DNA from: Palsa-147 sp963771905
Lineage (GTDB): Bacteria; Acidobacteriota; Terriglobia; Acidiferrales; UBA7541
Direction: 5' to 3'
Length of the DNA: 64,000 nt
Assembly: GCA_963771905.1 (NCBI GenBank)
Contig: CAVYVI010000001.1
Span: 1 to 64,000 of the forward strand
Position 1 is the stretch's first letter. Each line of letters starts with the position of its first letter. The notes under the pieces were generated by a model. It saw only the letters and a program-made list of their open reading frames with translations, did not search any database and was not told where the DNA came from. The position numbers and the translations under genes were made by a program. This document shows positions 51,431-60,904 of this stretch, piece after piece.

Positions 51431-53917
51431 CTACGGCGCCGGGAGGAGAGTCAAGCGATGGACGCGGGCGCGCTCTTCGGCAGCCACGGTGAACGGCGCG
51501 GGAATGCCGCGTCCCGCGAACCATTCGGGAAACTGATCGCGATAATAAGAGCTCGCATATTGCCCGGATTCGCCCACAGGAATTTCCATTAGCGATTGAT
51601 CGAAATCCGAGAGGTCGGCGACGAAGCGCATCGCAGGGCCGTGCCGATAGCCCGTGGCGCGCACGGTATCGAGGGTGCCGCTCTGCGGGAGCGGTCCAAT
51701 GCTGAGAACGCGTTTCAGGAGTCCCGACATGCCGAGCGGGTGATAGATCTCGAGTCGATGCATGCGCCCCCACGGTACTTGCGAAGCGCTGCCACCTTTG
51801 GCTGCCCAACCCAATAGTTGAACGGCTTCGTCAGCGCTGGTCATAAGAAGCTCGTCGTAGTCGTGATAACGGTCCGGCAGCCAAACGGTGGGGCGGTCGC
51901 GGAGGACGTTTTCAAGGAATATTTTATCGCGCCACCACACGTCGTTGTATTGGCTTTCGGGCTCCCAGAGTTCGTACTGATTGAACGCCTTGCCGAGGAA
52001 TGGGCGAAGGATGTTGTGCATGAGGGCATGGCGCGTGTATTCAACAAACGCGGTCTCGACCGAGTCCGCGGTCGTGCGGGCGTCCCAGCCGTTCAGCTTT
52101 TCGAGGAGCAAGTGTGTTCGTGGGTCCTTCGGCTGGAATTTCTGTTCGGCGTCGAGGAGCTGCTTAGCGAGAAACTGATCCGGAAGACTGACGATGTCGT
52201 TCTGAACGGTATTCGCATCGGCGGGCCGCATATCCTTTTGGCTAGAAAGAAGTTCGTACATTCGCTCGGTCCGGTACGGACCTGCCCAGCGATCGCTGAT
52301 GAAATATTTGTAAGCCGGGCCGACAATGCGGGCATTCGCCGTCGCGATTACGCCTCCAGGAGGATTGAAGGCCTGCGGTAATTCATCGAATGGAATGTAA
52401 CCGGTCCATTCGGCGTTGTCCGTCGAGCCATCCACCGGCAGCGAGCCGTTGCCAGACTTCCGGATTGGAATACGCGCCGCCATGATGTAGCCGATATTTC
52501 CGTCCACGTCGGCATACACTGCGTTTTGGCCCGGCCCGGCGATCTTCCTCATCACGTGCAGAAAATCAGTCCAATTCTCCGCGCTGCCAACCAGCGGATA
52601 GGAGAAATCGAGGCCGCCGGGTTCGGTTGCGGTCCAGCGCACGGCGTACGCGCGGCCGCCCAGGTCAGGCGGATCGCGATACACGATTGGGCCGTGGCGC
52701 GTGAGGACAACTTCGGAAATGTCGTCGGACTCATCTTTGACGTGAATCACTTCCTGGCGCGTCTGCGCGGCAACCCAATTCCCATTCGCGAGGAATTCCC
52801 GCGGGTTCGACGAATTCGGCGTTTCGACATACAAGTCTTCGACGTCGGCATTGCTGTTCGTAAAGCCCCAGGCGATGCGATCGTTGTGGCCGACGATGAT
52901 GAGCGGCGAGCCGGGGAACGTGAAGCCGGCGACGTTCCATCCCGGTGCGGTGAGATGCACGACGTACCAGATTCCCGGGATACGGAGCTCAAGATGCGTA
53001 TCGTTCGCGAGGATTGGCTTGCCGGAGGCGGTGTGCTCGCCGTTCACGACGAAGTTGTTGCTGCCGATAATCTCCGAAGTTTGCGATTCGAATTTCGACA
53101 GAATTTCTCGAGCGGAGTTCCATGCCAACAGCGCGCCTGTGCCGGAGATGGCAGAAGCCGATCGAGAAGGCGGCGCGTGCTTCGGCGGTTTCGCCAATTT
53201 CGAACGCTTCGCGGCGGGTGCACCCGGCTCGACCTGCGGCAGCGCGCCGACGATGAAGTGATCGAGTGGCGAGTCGACGACAAAAAGATCGCGCGCTCGA
53301 TCCGGACCAATCAAGGCCGTAATTCGTGCGCGATTCAACTTGGCTTTCCAGGTGGTCGTCAACGTCTTCCACATGTAGGCGCTGATGAGGTAGGTATCGG
53401 TGGGGGTCCAATGACGCGGTTTATAGCGCAGAACCGTGAACTCGATCGGCAAGCGGCCCTGCCGCTCGTCGATATAGCGATTCACGCCGCGCGCGTAGGC
53501 CTCGAGGATCTTTCGAGTGTCGGGGTCCATTCGGGATGCAGCGGCTTCCGCAGCGACACGGAGGCCCAAGGTGCGATTCTCGCGATCCACTTCGAGCGTT
53601 CTTCTCCCGAAGATCTCGGAAAGTTGGCCTGCCGCCGCGCGGCGAAGCAGATCCATCTGCCAGAGACGGTCCTGCGCGACCACATATCCCTGGGCGACCA
53701 TCAAATCTTCGATTGAGTTGGCGCGAATCCAAGGCACGCCCCAGCGATCCCGGTCGACCGTAACGGGCTGAGAGAGCTCGGGGACGGTCACGGTGCCATC
53801 GAGCGTGGGCAAAGGCCGCCAGATCATCCACCAGGCGGCGAGACAGCAGGCGCCGAGGAGGAGAAGAAGAGCAGCGGCAATATTGCGCAGGGTATGAGAG
53901 CCGTGAGATGGGGTCAT
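51431..53917 (-). CDS. Penicillin acylase-family Ntn hydrolase
   Basis: An 828-aa enzyme of the penicillin amidase family, made as an inactive precursor and self-cleaved. An N-terminal membrane/signal segment (14-33) is followed by the alpha chain (WGVPWIRANSIEDLMVAQGY; DRLWQMDLLRRAAAGQL). Cleavage before Ser286 in EIIGSNNFVVNG would expose the nucleophile of the beta chain. The downstream conserved motifs LANDTHLEL, GFTNSNADVEDLY and the oxyanion Asn region are present. Possible substrates are acyl-homoserine lactones, N-acyl amino acids or beta-lactams. It is transcribed alone, 105 bases from the divergent CNNM gene. Confidence 0.92.
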   Translation of the reverse strand: MTPSHGSHTLRNIAAALLLLLGACCLAAWWMIWRPLPTLDGTVTVPELSQPVTVDRDRWGVPWIRANSIEDLMVAQGYVVAQDRLWQMDLLRRAAAGQLSEIFGRRTLEVDRENRTLGLRVAAEAAASRMDPDTRKILEAYARGVNRYIDERQGRLPIEFTVLRYKPRHWTPTDTYLISAYMWKTLTTTWKAKLNRARITALIGPDRARDLFVVDSPLDHFIVGALPQVEPGAPAAKRSKLAKPPKHAPPSRSASAISGTGALLAWNSAREILSKFESQTSEIIGSNNFVVNGEHTASGKPILANDTHLELRIPGIWYVVHLTAPGWNVAGFTFPGSPLIIVGHNDRIAWGFTNSNADVEDLYVETPNSSNPREFLANGNWVAAQTRQEVIHVKDESDDISEVVLTRHGPIVYRDPPDLGGRAYAVRWTATEPGGLDFSYPLVGSAENWTDFLHVMRKIAGPGQNAVYADVDGNIGYIMAARIPIRKSGNGSLPVDGSTDNAEWTGYIPFDELPQAFNPPGGVIATANARIVGPAYKYFISDRWAGPYRTERMYELLSSQKDMRPADANTVQNDIVSLPDQFLAKQLLDAEQKFQPKDPRTHLLLEKLNGWDARTTADSVETAFVEYTRHALMHNILRPFLGKAFNQYELWEPESQYNDVWWRDKIFLENVLRDRPTVWLPDRYHDYDELLMTSADEAVQLLGWAAKGGSASQVPWGRMHRLEIYHPLGMSGLLKRVLSIGPLPQSGTLDTVRATGYRHGPAMRFVADLSDFDQSLMEIPVGESGQYASSYYRDQFPEWFAGRGIPAPFTVAAEERARVHRLTLLPAP

Positions 53918-54022
53918 CTAGGGAATCCGGGCGCAGTCTAGCGTACCCGGCACGCCTCCGCAACCGAGACTACGCAGAGGCGGAATTGGCCTGAAGGGAA
54001 AACTCCTTTTTGGAGCGGCAAC

Positions 54023-55459
54023 TTGCTAGAATTTTCCTCGATGCTATTCCTCCGGCTCTTTGGGGTCCTGGCGCTGGTGGGGATCAATGCGTTCTTCGCT
54101 GCCGCTGAGTTCTCGCTCGTCGCGGTGAGGATTTCGCGTGTTCGCCAGCTCGTGCAGGAAGGCGATCCACGCGCGCGCGTTGTCGAGGCTCTCCTCGCGG
54201 ATCTAGGTCGTGTGATCTCCGGCGTGCAGGTAGGCATCACGCTAGCGAGCCTGGCGCTCGGGTATATCGGCGAGGTGACGCTGTCGGAAATGCTGCGGCC
54301 GCTGGTGGCGTCGATTCCGGAACGATGGATCGCCATCGCGGCCCATGGAGTAGCGCTGGTTCTGACGTTCGGCCTGCTTACGGTGGTGCAGGTCGTCCTC
54401 GGGGAGCTGGTGCCCAAGAGCATTAGCCTCGCCCAAGCCGAACGCGTCGCTCTGATCGTCGCGCGGCCGTTTCATTGGTTTCTGCACACGTTTCGAGGTG
54501 TGATCGATCTTCTGGACGGCGTCGCCGAGCGATTTGTGCGCAGCCTTGGTGTCAAAGATCCGCAGAGTCACACGCTGGTGCGTTCCGCCGAAGAGCTGCA
54601 GGTATTGATCGAGCAGGCGCGGGAACGCGGCCTGTTGCAAGCGAGCGAGCTGCAGTTCATTCAGGGAACGATGGAACTCGGGCGGGTGCAGGTGCGCGAG
54701 ATCATGGTTCCGCGGCCGGACATTCACGCGCTGCCGGCCGATGCAAGCCTCGAAGATGCAATGCGGATGTTCGCGACGACGCAACGATCGCGCATTCCCG
54801 TCTATGAAGGTACGCTCGATCACGTCGCCGGATTTGTGCACATCAAGGATTTGATTTGGGTGTTGCTCGATCGCGCGCGCCGCACGGAGGAAGGGCAGCC
54901 GCGCGTGGAGTTTCAGCTCAAGCGCCACCTTCGCGAAGTTCTGATCGTTCCCGAGACCAAGCCCGCGAGCGAGCTGCTGGTCGAGTTCCGCGTGCGACGC
55001 ACCGGGATGGCGATGATCGTCGACGAGTTCGGCAGCATTCTTGGGCTCGTCACGCTCGAGGACATTCTGGAGCAGATGGTCGGGGAAATTCACGACGAAT
55101 TTGACGTTGTGGAACGACCTTTACGGCTGCCTGATGGCGCGATGGTGTTCGACGCCGCGCTCAAGGTTCGCGATCTCGATACGCAATACGGCATTTCGAT
55201 TCCCGATGACTCGGCCTACGAAACGATCGGGGGCTTTGTCCTGAGCCGTCTCGGATTTCTTCCGCGAGGGGGAGAGAGCTTTGAAGCCAATGGATACCGC
55301 TTTACGGTGGTAGACATGGAGCGGCGCCGGGTCTCGCGCGTAAAGATCAAGGCGCTCGATGCCAATGCGACGCTGACCGCCGAACCTGAAAAACCCGCAA
55401 GCACGACGGCCCCGGCGTCGGCGGCTGCACAAGCAGCGCAAGGGCGGCGTCGCAGGTGA
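54023..55459 (+). CDS. CNNM/HlyC-CorC family membrane protein
   Basis: A 478-aa protein with the order DUF21 membrane domain (1-190), paired CBS domains (about 215-340, with REIMVPRPDIHALPAD) and a C-terminal CorC/HlyC transporter-associated domain (about 370-450). Related proteins handle magnesium or other divalent cations. The membrane part begins VLALVGINAFFAAAEFSLVAVR, as usual. TTG 54023 is chosen because GGAG lies 7 bases before it. The ATG six codons later is poorly placed for that site. The stop overlaps the next gene as GTGA, joining it to the two peptide-type permease genes. Confidence 0.9.
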   Translation: MLEFSSMLFLRLFGVLALVGINAFFAAAEFSLVAVRISRVRQLVQEGDPRARVVEALLADLGRVISGVQVGITLASLALGYIGEVTLSEMLRPLVASIPERWIAIAAHGVALVLTFGLLTVVQVVLGELVPKSISLAQAERVALIVARPFHWFLHTFRGVIDLLDGVAERFVRSLGVKDPQSHTLVRSAEELQVLIEQARERGLLQASELQFIQGTMELGRVQVREIMVPRPDIHALPADASLEDAMRMFATTQRSRIPVYEGTLDHVAGFVHIKDLIWVLLDRARRTEEGQPRVEFQLKRHLREVLIVPETKPASELLVEFRVRRTGMAMIVDEFGSILGLVTLEDILEQMVGEIHDEFDVVERPLRLPDGAMVFDAALKVRDLDTQYGISIPDDSAYETIGGFVLSRLGFLPRGGESFEANGYRFTVVDMERRRVSRVKIKALDANATLTAEPEKPASTTAPASAAAQAAQGRRRR

Positions 55460-56382
55460 AAATGCTGCGTCACATCGCCGTGCGCCTTCTGCTTACGCTC
55501 CCGGCGATCTGGTTGATCGTCACCATGGTTTTTCTTCTCGCGCATATTGTTCCCGGCGATCCCGTCCAGCAAATGCTCGGTGAGGGAGCGAGAGCGCAAG
55601 ATTTAAATCAGTTGCGGCATGCGCTCGGGCTTGACTTGCCGCTGCCCGTGCAATATTCGCGATATCTCGAGGGAGTTGTGCAGGGAAATCTCGGGGAGTC
55701 GTTCCGGTATCAACGGCCGGTGGCGAGCGTGATTTTGGAGCATTATCCCGCGACGCTCGAATTGGCGTTCGTGGCGTTGCTGGTCTGCGCGGCGATCGGA
55801 ATTTCGGCGGGCATTCTTGCGGCGCACAAGCGCGGAGAGGCAGCGGACCGCGCGGTCAGCGTATTTACGCTGTTCGGGCTTTCGGTGCCAAATTTCGCTC
55901 TCGGTCCGGTGCTGATCCTGTTCTTTGCGGTCATTTTGGGCTGGCTGCCGGTGTCAGGCAGGGGCGGATTGTCCCATTTAATTTTACCTGCGGTCACGCT
56001 CGGCGCGGCGCTGGCGGCGATACTAACGCGCATGGTGCGGACGGCGGTGATCGAGGAACTTTCGAGCGATTATGTGCGAACGGCGCGCGCGAAGGGATTG
56101 TCCGAGTCGCGAGTGTTGTTCAGGCACGCGTTGCGCAACGCGCTGATTCCAATTCTGACGATTCTCGGATTGCAATTCGGAACGCTGCTTGCGGGAACGA
56201 TCGTTACGGAATCGATTTTCTCCTGGCCGGGGATCGGGCGATTGGCGGTCACCGCAATCGAAGCGCGTGATTATCCGTTGCTCCAGGGTTGCATTCTGCT
56301 GATAGCGGTGTCGTATGTTCTCGTGAATCTTCTTACCGACTTCGTCTATGTTCTCGTCGATCCGAGGGTGAGATTCGAATGA
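55456..56382 (+). CDS. DppB/OppB-type ABC transporter permease
   Basis: A 308-aa inner-membrane permease with six helices. The conserved N-terminal substrate-pathway motif is PGDPVQQMLGEGARAQDLNQ at 34-53, and the EAA coupling loop is ARAKGLSESRVLFRHALRNA near 210. The C-terminal ITESIFSWPGIGRL-like segment (VTESIFSWPGIG) is typical of dipeptide/oligopeptide and nickel permeases. GTG 55456 overlaps the CNNM stop; an ATG two codons later is an alternative. No substrate-binding protein or ATPase gene lies alongside, so they must be encoded elsewhere. Confidence 0.93.
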   Translation: MKMLRHIAVRLLLTLPAIWLIVTMVFLLAHIVPGDPVQQMLGEGARAQDLNQLRHALGLDLPLPVQYSRYLEGVVQGNLGESFRYQRPVASVILEHYPATLELAFVALLVCAAIGISAGILAAHKRGEAADRAVSVFTLFGLSVPNFALGPVLILFFAVILGWLPVSGRGGLSHLILPAVTLGAALAAILTRMVRTAVIEELSSDYVRTARAKGLSESRVLFRHALRNALIPILTILGLQFGTLLAGTIVTESIFSWPGIGRLAVTAIEARDYPLLQGCILLIAVSYVLVNLLTDFVYVLVDPRVRFE

Positions 56383-57239
56383 GAGCGCTCGGAAAATTCT
56401 GGAAGCAAAGCATCCTGGGACGCTGGGGACTCGTGCTGACGGGAATCCTAATAGTGTGCGCCATCGGCGCGCCACGGCTCGCGCCCCATGGGCCGATCGC
56501 GCAAAACCTACCGGAGCGGTTGAGTCCACCAAGCGTGGGACACTGGATGGGAACCGACGAGCTCGGCCGCGACATTTTCGCGCGGATCTTGTACGGCTCA
56601 CGCGTCTCAATGCTTGTGAGCATCTGCGTCGTGTTCGGCAGCGGAATCGTGGGTCTCTCGGTCGGATCGTTAGCGGGCTATTTCGGCGGATGGCTCGACC
56701 GGTTCGTGAATATCATGCTCATCAATGCGTTTTTGTCGTTCCCGGGAATTCTCCTGGCGATCGCTTTCGCGGCGTTCATGGGGCCGGGAATCGGAAAGGT
56801 AATTCTGGCGCTGACGATTACGGGTTGGGCCGGCTACGCACGTCTGGCGCGCGCCCAGATTCTGCAGGTGAAAGAGATGGAGTATGTGCTTGCCGCTCGT
56901 TCGCTCGGCGCGTCGCATTTGCGGATTCTCGTGCGGCATCTGATACCAAATATTCTGCAGCCTGTCTTGGTGCAGGCGACGATCGCAATGGCAGGAGCCA
57001 TCCTGGCAGAGTCGACGTTGAGCTTTTTGGGGCTGGGCGTTCTGGCGCCGATGCCAAGCTGGGGTGCGATGCTAAACGATGCGCGGAGCCATCTGTTTGA
57101 CGCGCCGCATCTGGTGATTTTCCCTGCGCTGGCGGTGATGATGGCCGTGCTTGCGTTCAATTTACTGGGAGACGCGCTGCGCGATTGGATGGATCCCCGG
57201 ATGAGGGCGCATCTGGAGGTTGTGGAACTGGCGCGATGA
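56379..57239 (+). CDS. DppC/OppC-type ABC transporter permease
   Basis: A 286-aa permease, partner of the preceding gene. ATG 56379 overlaps the DppB stop as ATGA and matches the family start. Motifs are GHWMGTDELGRDIFARILYGSR (about 45-66), the EAA loop YVLAARSLGASHLRILVRHLIPN, and ESTLSFLGLGVLAPMPSWGAML. The in-frame upstream extension runs inside dppB and is not used. The pair lacks its own ATPases and binding protein in the window. Confidence 0.94.
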   Translation: MRALGKFWKQSILGRWGLVLTGILIVCAIGAPRLAPHGPIAQNLPERLSPPSVGHWMGTDELGRDIFARILYGSRVSMLVSICVVFGSGIVGLSVGSLAGYFGGWLDRFVNIMLINAFLSFPGILLAIAFAAFMGPGIGKVILALTITGWAGYARLARAQILQVKEMEYVLAARSLGASHLRILVRHLIPNILQPVLVQATIAMAGAILAESTLSFLGLGVLAPMPSWGAMLNDARSHLFDAPHLVIFPALAVMMAVLAFNLLGDALRDWMDPRMRAHLEVVELAR

Positions 57240-57312
57240 TGAGATGCGGAATCTGCGAGGGCTGAGACGGAACGAGCGAAATCGACGACGCTAAACGGCC
57301 GCGGGCTCGACG

Positions 57313-58110
57313 CTAGCCGAGCTGGATGGCTACTTCGGCGCCGCGATTAACGCCCAGCAAGCGCGCGGCGTTGCCTTTGTTCACGGAAACCTCAAGAAAG
57401 CCGCTCGAGCCAACGAGTGCGATCAGCTCTCCCGCAGCTCCATCGGAGAAAGTCTGCGCGAGCTTGCTGATTTCCTTGTTGCCAACGACCAGTTTGAACT
57501 TGGCATCGGCCGAGGCCAGCGCCGGAACGTCCTCGAGCTTCAGGTTCGTCAGCAGATTTCCGAACGCATCGACGCGCAGAATGATTCCACGGATGACATT
57601 GTCGACGGCCTTCGGCTTCGGAAAGCTGAACCGCATGTAATTATCGATTTCCTCGCCGAAGCTTGCGGTTTGCCATGATTTCGAAAGCCATCCCGCGGCG
57701 GGCGCGAAGACATCGCGGCCATGAAAGGTCTTGCTGAGCGGCTGCAGGAAATAATGCTCGGAGGTAATGTTGCGCACGGTCAGTGAATCTTTTTCGCGTT
57801 CGTAGACGAGCGACAGAATGCCATTATCGGGGGCGATGTAATACTGCGTGCCCGCGCTCACGAGGAGCGGACGCCGCTCCGTGCCCACGCCAGGATCAAC
57901 GACGGCAACGTGAATGGTGCGGCTCGGGAAATAGCGCGAGGCTTCGTTCAGGACCAGCGCGCAGTCGAGTACGTCGTACGGCATCACCGAATGCGTGATG
58001 TCCACGATTTCGGCTTCGGGATTGATGTTGAGAATCACGCCTTTCATTGTGCCAACGAGATGGTCGGAGGTGCCGTAATCAGTGGTTAGCGTGATGATCG
58101 GTCGAGACAA
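57313..58110 (-). CDS. SAM hydroxide adenosyltransferase (SAM hydrolase family)
   Basis: A 265-aa member of the former DUF62 family that hydrolyses S-adenosylmethionine to adenosine and methionine. It opens with ITLTTDYGTSDHLVGTMKGV (Asp11 region), then EIVDITHSVMPYDVL and HVAVVDPGVGTERRPLLV, all core family motifs. The C-terminal domain carries RVDAFGNLLTNL. The related halogenases keep a longer loop that is not seen here. It is convergent with the dppC gene and divergent from the cysteine desulfurase gene. Role inferred as SAM turnover. Confidence 0.9.
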   Translation of the reverse strand: MSRPIITLTTDYGTSDHLVGTMKGVILNINPEAEIVDITHSVMPYDVLDCALVLNEASRYFPSRTIHVAVVDPGVGTERRPLLVSAGTQYYIAPDNGILSLVYEREKDSLTVRNITSEHYFLQPLSKTFHGRDVFAPAAGWLSKSWQTASFGEEIDNYMRFSFPKPKAVDNVIRGIILRVDAFGNLLTNLKLEDVPALASADAKFKLVVGNKEISKLAQTFSDGAAGELIALVGSSGFLEVSVNKGNAARLLGVNRGAEVAIQLG

Positions 58111-58272
58111 GTCGCGCTCCTATGCCGAAGCGGGCAAAACCCTCCCGCCAATTCCAGCTGCTTGGGACGCTAGCGGACGGTGCGCGGCGTTGTCAAGGAA
58201 ACCGGCGGCGAGTGTTCGGAGTTAGAAAACCCGGGAGTCTGGCAGACGATCGACTCGGGCGGAGCTTGCAGC

Positions 58273-58301
58273 TTGACCCCTTCGGATGCCACGGTTATTC
58301 T
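58273..58301 (+). promoter_or_regulatory. Sigma70-like promoter of the desulfurase-mnmA operon
   Basis: TTGACC (58273-58278), 17 bp, TATTCT (58296-58301). It lies about 50 bases before ATG 58350, in the gap between the divergent SAM hydrolase and cysteine desulfurase genes. Confidence 0.5.
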
Positions 58302-58349
58302 GAAAGGGAAGAACGCCTAGAACGCAAGTGTAGAGCGGCTATTTCAGCG

Positions 58350-59516
58350 ATGCGCGTATACCTTGACTACAATGCGACGACGCCAGTGGCTGCGGAAGTC
58401 CTCGAAGCGATGATGCCGTATTTTGCGGGCACGTATGGCAATGCCAACTCGATCCATTCGGACGGGCAGCGAGCGCGGATGGCGGTTGAGGAGGCGCGCG
58501 AGTCTGTGGCCGCGCTGATCGGCGCAAAGCCGGCGGAGATCGTGTTCACGAGCGGCGGCACGGAGGCCGACAACCTCGCGATATTTGGTGTGGTTGGCGC
58601 CGCAAATGGCCGGCGGCACGTGATTACATCGACGATCGAGCACCACGCCGTGCTGCATGCCTGCCAGAAGCTCGAGAGGGATGGCGTCGACGTCTCCTTT
58701 GTGCCGGTCGGCTCGGACGGGATCGTCGATCCCGAGGATGTGCGGCGCGCGTTGCGACCTGGGACCAAGCTCATCAGTGTGATGCATTCGAACAACGAGC
58801 TCGGGACGATTCAACCGATCGAGGAGATCAGCCGCATCGCTCGTGAAGCGGATGTTTATTTCCATGCCGACGCGGTGCAGGCGGCGGGGAAGTTGCCGCT
58901 CGACGTGAATCGCCTCGGCGTCGATTTGCTTTCGCTCTCCGCGCACAAGTTCTATGGACCGAAGGGAACCGGTGCACTTTTCGTGAAGAGCGGAACGGCG
59001 CTCGAGCCGATTCTCTTTGGCGGGCACCACGAGCGTGATCGGCGTCCGGGTACGGAAAATGTTGCGGGGATCGTCGGGATGGGGCGAGCGGCGGAAATCG
59101 CGCGGCAACGATTGTCCGAGGATTCCCCGCGGGTTACAGTGCTCCGCGATCGTTTCGAGGAAACGCTCCTCGCGCGGGTGCCAAATTGCCACGTGAACGG
59201 GGAGCGAGCGAGGCGCGTGCCAAATACGTCGAATATCACCTTCCGGAATGCCGAAGGCGAGTCATTGGTGATCGCGCTCGATCTACGCGGTTTGGCATGC
59301 TCGACGGGAGCCGCGTGTTCTTCGGGTGCCATCGAACCGTCTCACGTTCTGACCGCGATTGGATTACCGGCTGATGAAGGCCGCTCAAGCATTCGATTTA
59401 GCCTGGGGCGCGAGACAACCGCCCAGCAAATCGATTTCGCGCTCGATATCATTCCCGATACGGTCGATCGATTGAGGGAGCTCTCGCCATCGTACAAGAG
59501 GCCCGCGACAGTCTGA
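58350..59516 (+). CDS. Cysteine desulfurase (NifS/IscS-like)
   Basis: A 388-aa PLP enzyme that takes sulfur from cysteine. It starts MRVYLDYNATTPVAAEV, the classic family N-terminus, which fixes ATG 58350 over any upstream extension. PLP contacts are in FTSGGTEADNLAI, HADAVQAAGKLPLDV and SAHKFYGPKG with Lys200. The active Cys323 lies in CSTGAACSSG, a compact loop of the group II (SufS/NifS-like) versus IscS question that I cannot settle. Its stop overlaps the mnmA start (TGATG), so the likely job is sulfur supply for tRNA thiolation. Confidence 0.93.
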   Translation: MRVYLDYNATTPVAAEVLEAMMPYFAGTYGNANSIHSDGQRARMAVEEARESVAALIGAKPAEIVFTSGGTEADNLAIFGVVGAANGRRHVITSTIEHHAVLHACQKLERDGVDVSFVPVGSDGIVDPEDVRRALRPGTKLISVMHSNNELGTIQPIEEISRIAREADVYFHADAVQAAGKLPLDVNRLGVDLLSLSAHKFYGPKGTGALFVKSGTALEPILFGGHHERDRRPGTENVAGIVGMGRAAEIARQRLSEDSPRVTVLRDRFEETLLARVPNCHVNGERARRVPNTSNITFRNAEGESLVIALDLRGLACSTGAACSSGAIEPSHVLTAIGLPADEGRSSIRFSLGRETTAQQIDFALDIIPDTVDRLRELSPSYKRPATV

Positions 59517-60694
59517 TGGTACAGGAATTTACAACTTTGAATGATGTGAATGCGCTCGTAACTGAGAGCGAGGCGCCACGGACGACGGCCGCAGCGACGA
59601 CCATTGCCGTGGCGATGAGTGGTGGCGTGGATAGCTCGACAGCCGCGGCGATTTTGCGCCAGCGCGGATATGCGGTCGTCGGTCTTACGATGCAGCTCTG
59701 GAATCAGCGGCGTCTGCCTGAACTGCAGGGCGATGGGCCGGTGGCACATCGCTGCTGCTCGCAGGATGACGTGTATGACGCGCGGCGCGTGGCGCAGCAT
59801 CTGGAATTTCCATTTTATGTCATCAATTTCGAGCGGCAATTCGAAGAGAGTGTCGTGCGCCCGTTCGTCGAGGAATATTTGAGCGGGCGCACGCCGATTC
59901 CGTGCACGAGCTGCAACAGCCATGTGAAGTTTGATGAGCTGCTTGTTACGGCGCGACAGATTGGCGCCGAGCGGCTGGCGACGGGGCATTACGCTCGCGT
60001 CCGGCATAATGCCGAGACGAAGCGCTGGGAGCTATGGCGCGCGATCGATCAATCGAAAGACCAGTCGTATTTTCTCTTCGGGTTGAAGCAGGAGCAGCTC
60101 GCACGAACTGATTTTCCCCTCGGGGATATGACGAAGGCCGAAGTGCGCGAAATCGCGCGCGCATCGCGCTTGCCGGTAGCGGAAAAGCCGGAAAGCCAGG
60201 AAATTTGTTTCGTTCCGACGGGGAACTACGTTCGCTTTATTGAGAGCTATTTGCACGAACAGGGCCGCGTGATGCCGTCGGAGGCGGGCGATATTGTCAG
60301 CACGGATGGCGAAGTGATCGGGCGGCACGAAGGGCTGCATCGCTTCACGATCGGTCAACGGCGCGGACTTGGCATTGCGGCTGGACGACCGCTCTACGTC
60401 GTCGCGCTCGATCGCGAACACAATCGCGTCATCGTTGGCGAGGACATGGAATTGCGGCAGTCGGCATGCGACATTCGCGATGTGAATTGGATTCCGTTCG
60501 AGTCGTCTGTCGAGCCGCTTCGCGCCGACGTGAAAATCCGCAACCGGCACGAGGCTGCTGCGGCGATGGTCACCGCAATCGGTCCTGACGCCGCACATGT
60601 CGTGTTCGATGAACCGCAGCGCGCGATCACCGCGGGACAGGCCGCCGTGTTTTATTTGGGCGAGCAGGTTCTCGGCGGCGGATGGATCCGGTAG
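59516..60694 (+). CDS. mnmA: tRNA 2-thiouridine(34) synthase
   Basis: A 392-aa ATP-dependent tRNA thiolase that makes s2U at the wobble position of Lys, Glu and Gln tRNAs. The PP-loop SGGVDSS is at 35-41. The catalytic cysteine pair consists of Cys130 in RTPIPCTSCN and the Cys in ESQEICFVPTGNYVRF. The conserved FLFGLKQEQL and IGQRRGLGIA motifs follow, with a beta-barrel C-terminus. The N-terminus carries an extra 28 residues rich in Thr and Ala before the PP-loop strand, but no other start is better. Translationally coupled to the desulfurase gene. Confidence 0.95.
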   Translation: MVQEFTTLNDVNALVTESEAPRTTAAATTIAVAMSGGVDSSTAAAILRQRGYAVVGLTMQLWNQRRLPELQGDGPVAHRCCSQDDVYDARRVAQHLEFPFYVINFERQFEESVVRPFVEEYLSGRTPIPCTSCNSHVKFDELLVTARQIGAERLATGHYARVRHNAETKRWELWRAIDQSKDQSYFLFGLKQEQLARTDFPLGDMTKAEVREIARASRLPVAEKPESQEICFVPTGNYVRFIESYLHEQGRVMPSEAGDIVSTDGEVIGRHEGLHRFTIGQRRGLGIAAGRPLYVVALDREHNRVIVGEDMELRQSACDIRDVNWIPFESSVEPLRADVKIRNRHEAAAAMVTAIGPDAAHVVFDEPQRAITAGQAAVFYLGEQVLGGGWIR

Positions 60695-60884
60695 TCCTGC
60701 GTTCCTACCCATCTAACGTGAGCTGATTGTTATTCTGTGCGTGCTGTATGGCACAACGGCGTCGGGGCCTGTTCCAGCGGTACCGGACTGCCGGCAATCG
60801 CGTCGGCACTACCAGACGAGCCCGAGCTTCCGGTCGTTCCTGTGCGTTTGCGTGCGGTCGAATAGGTTGGCCGCGAAAGCGAAT

Positions 60885-60904
60885 GAGCCCGCGAGCGCGG
60901 GCTC
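60885..60904. terminator. Hairpin between convergent genes
   Basis: GAGCCCGCG-AG-CGCGGGCTC is a perfect 9-bp palindrome with a two-base centre, overlapping the stop of the DUF948-like gene and 190 bases past mnmA. No T-run follows on either strand, so it is only a weak, possibly bidirectional terminator. Confidence 0.35.

Noticed and set aside
58122..58349. 76-residue N-terminal extension of the cysteine desulfurase
   Set aside because: Family proteins begin at MRVYLDYNATTP, and a promoter lies within the proposed extension.
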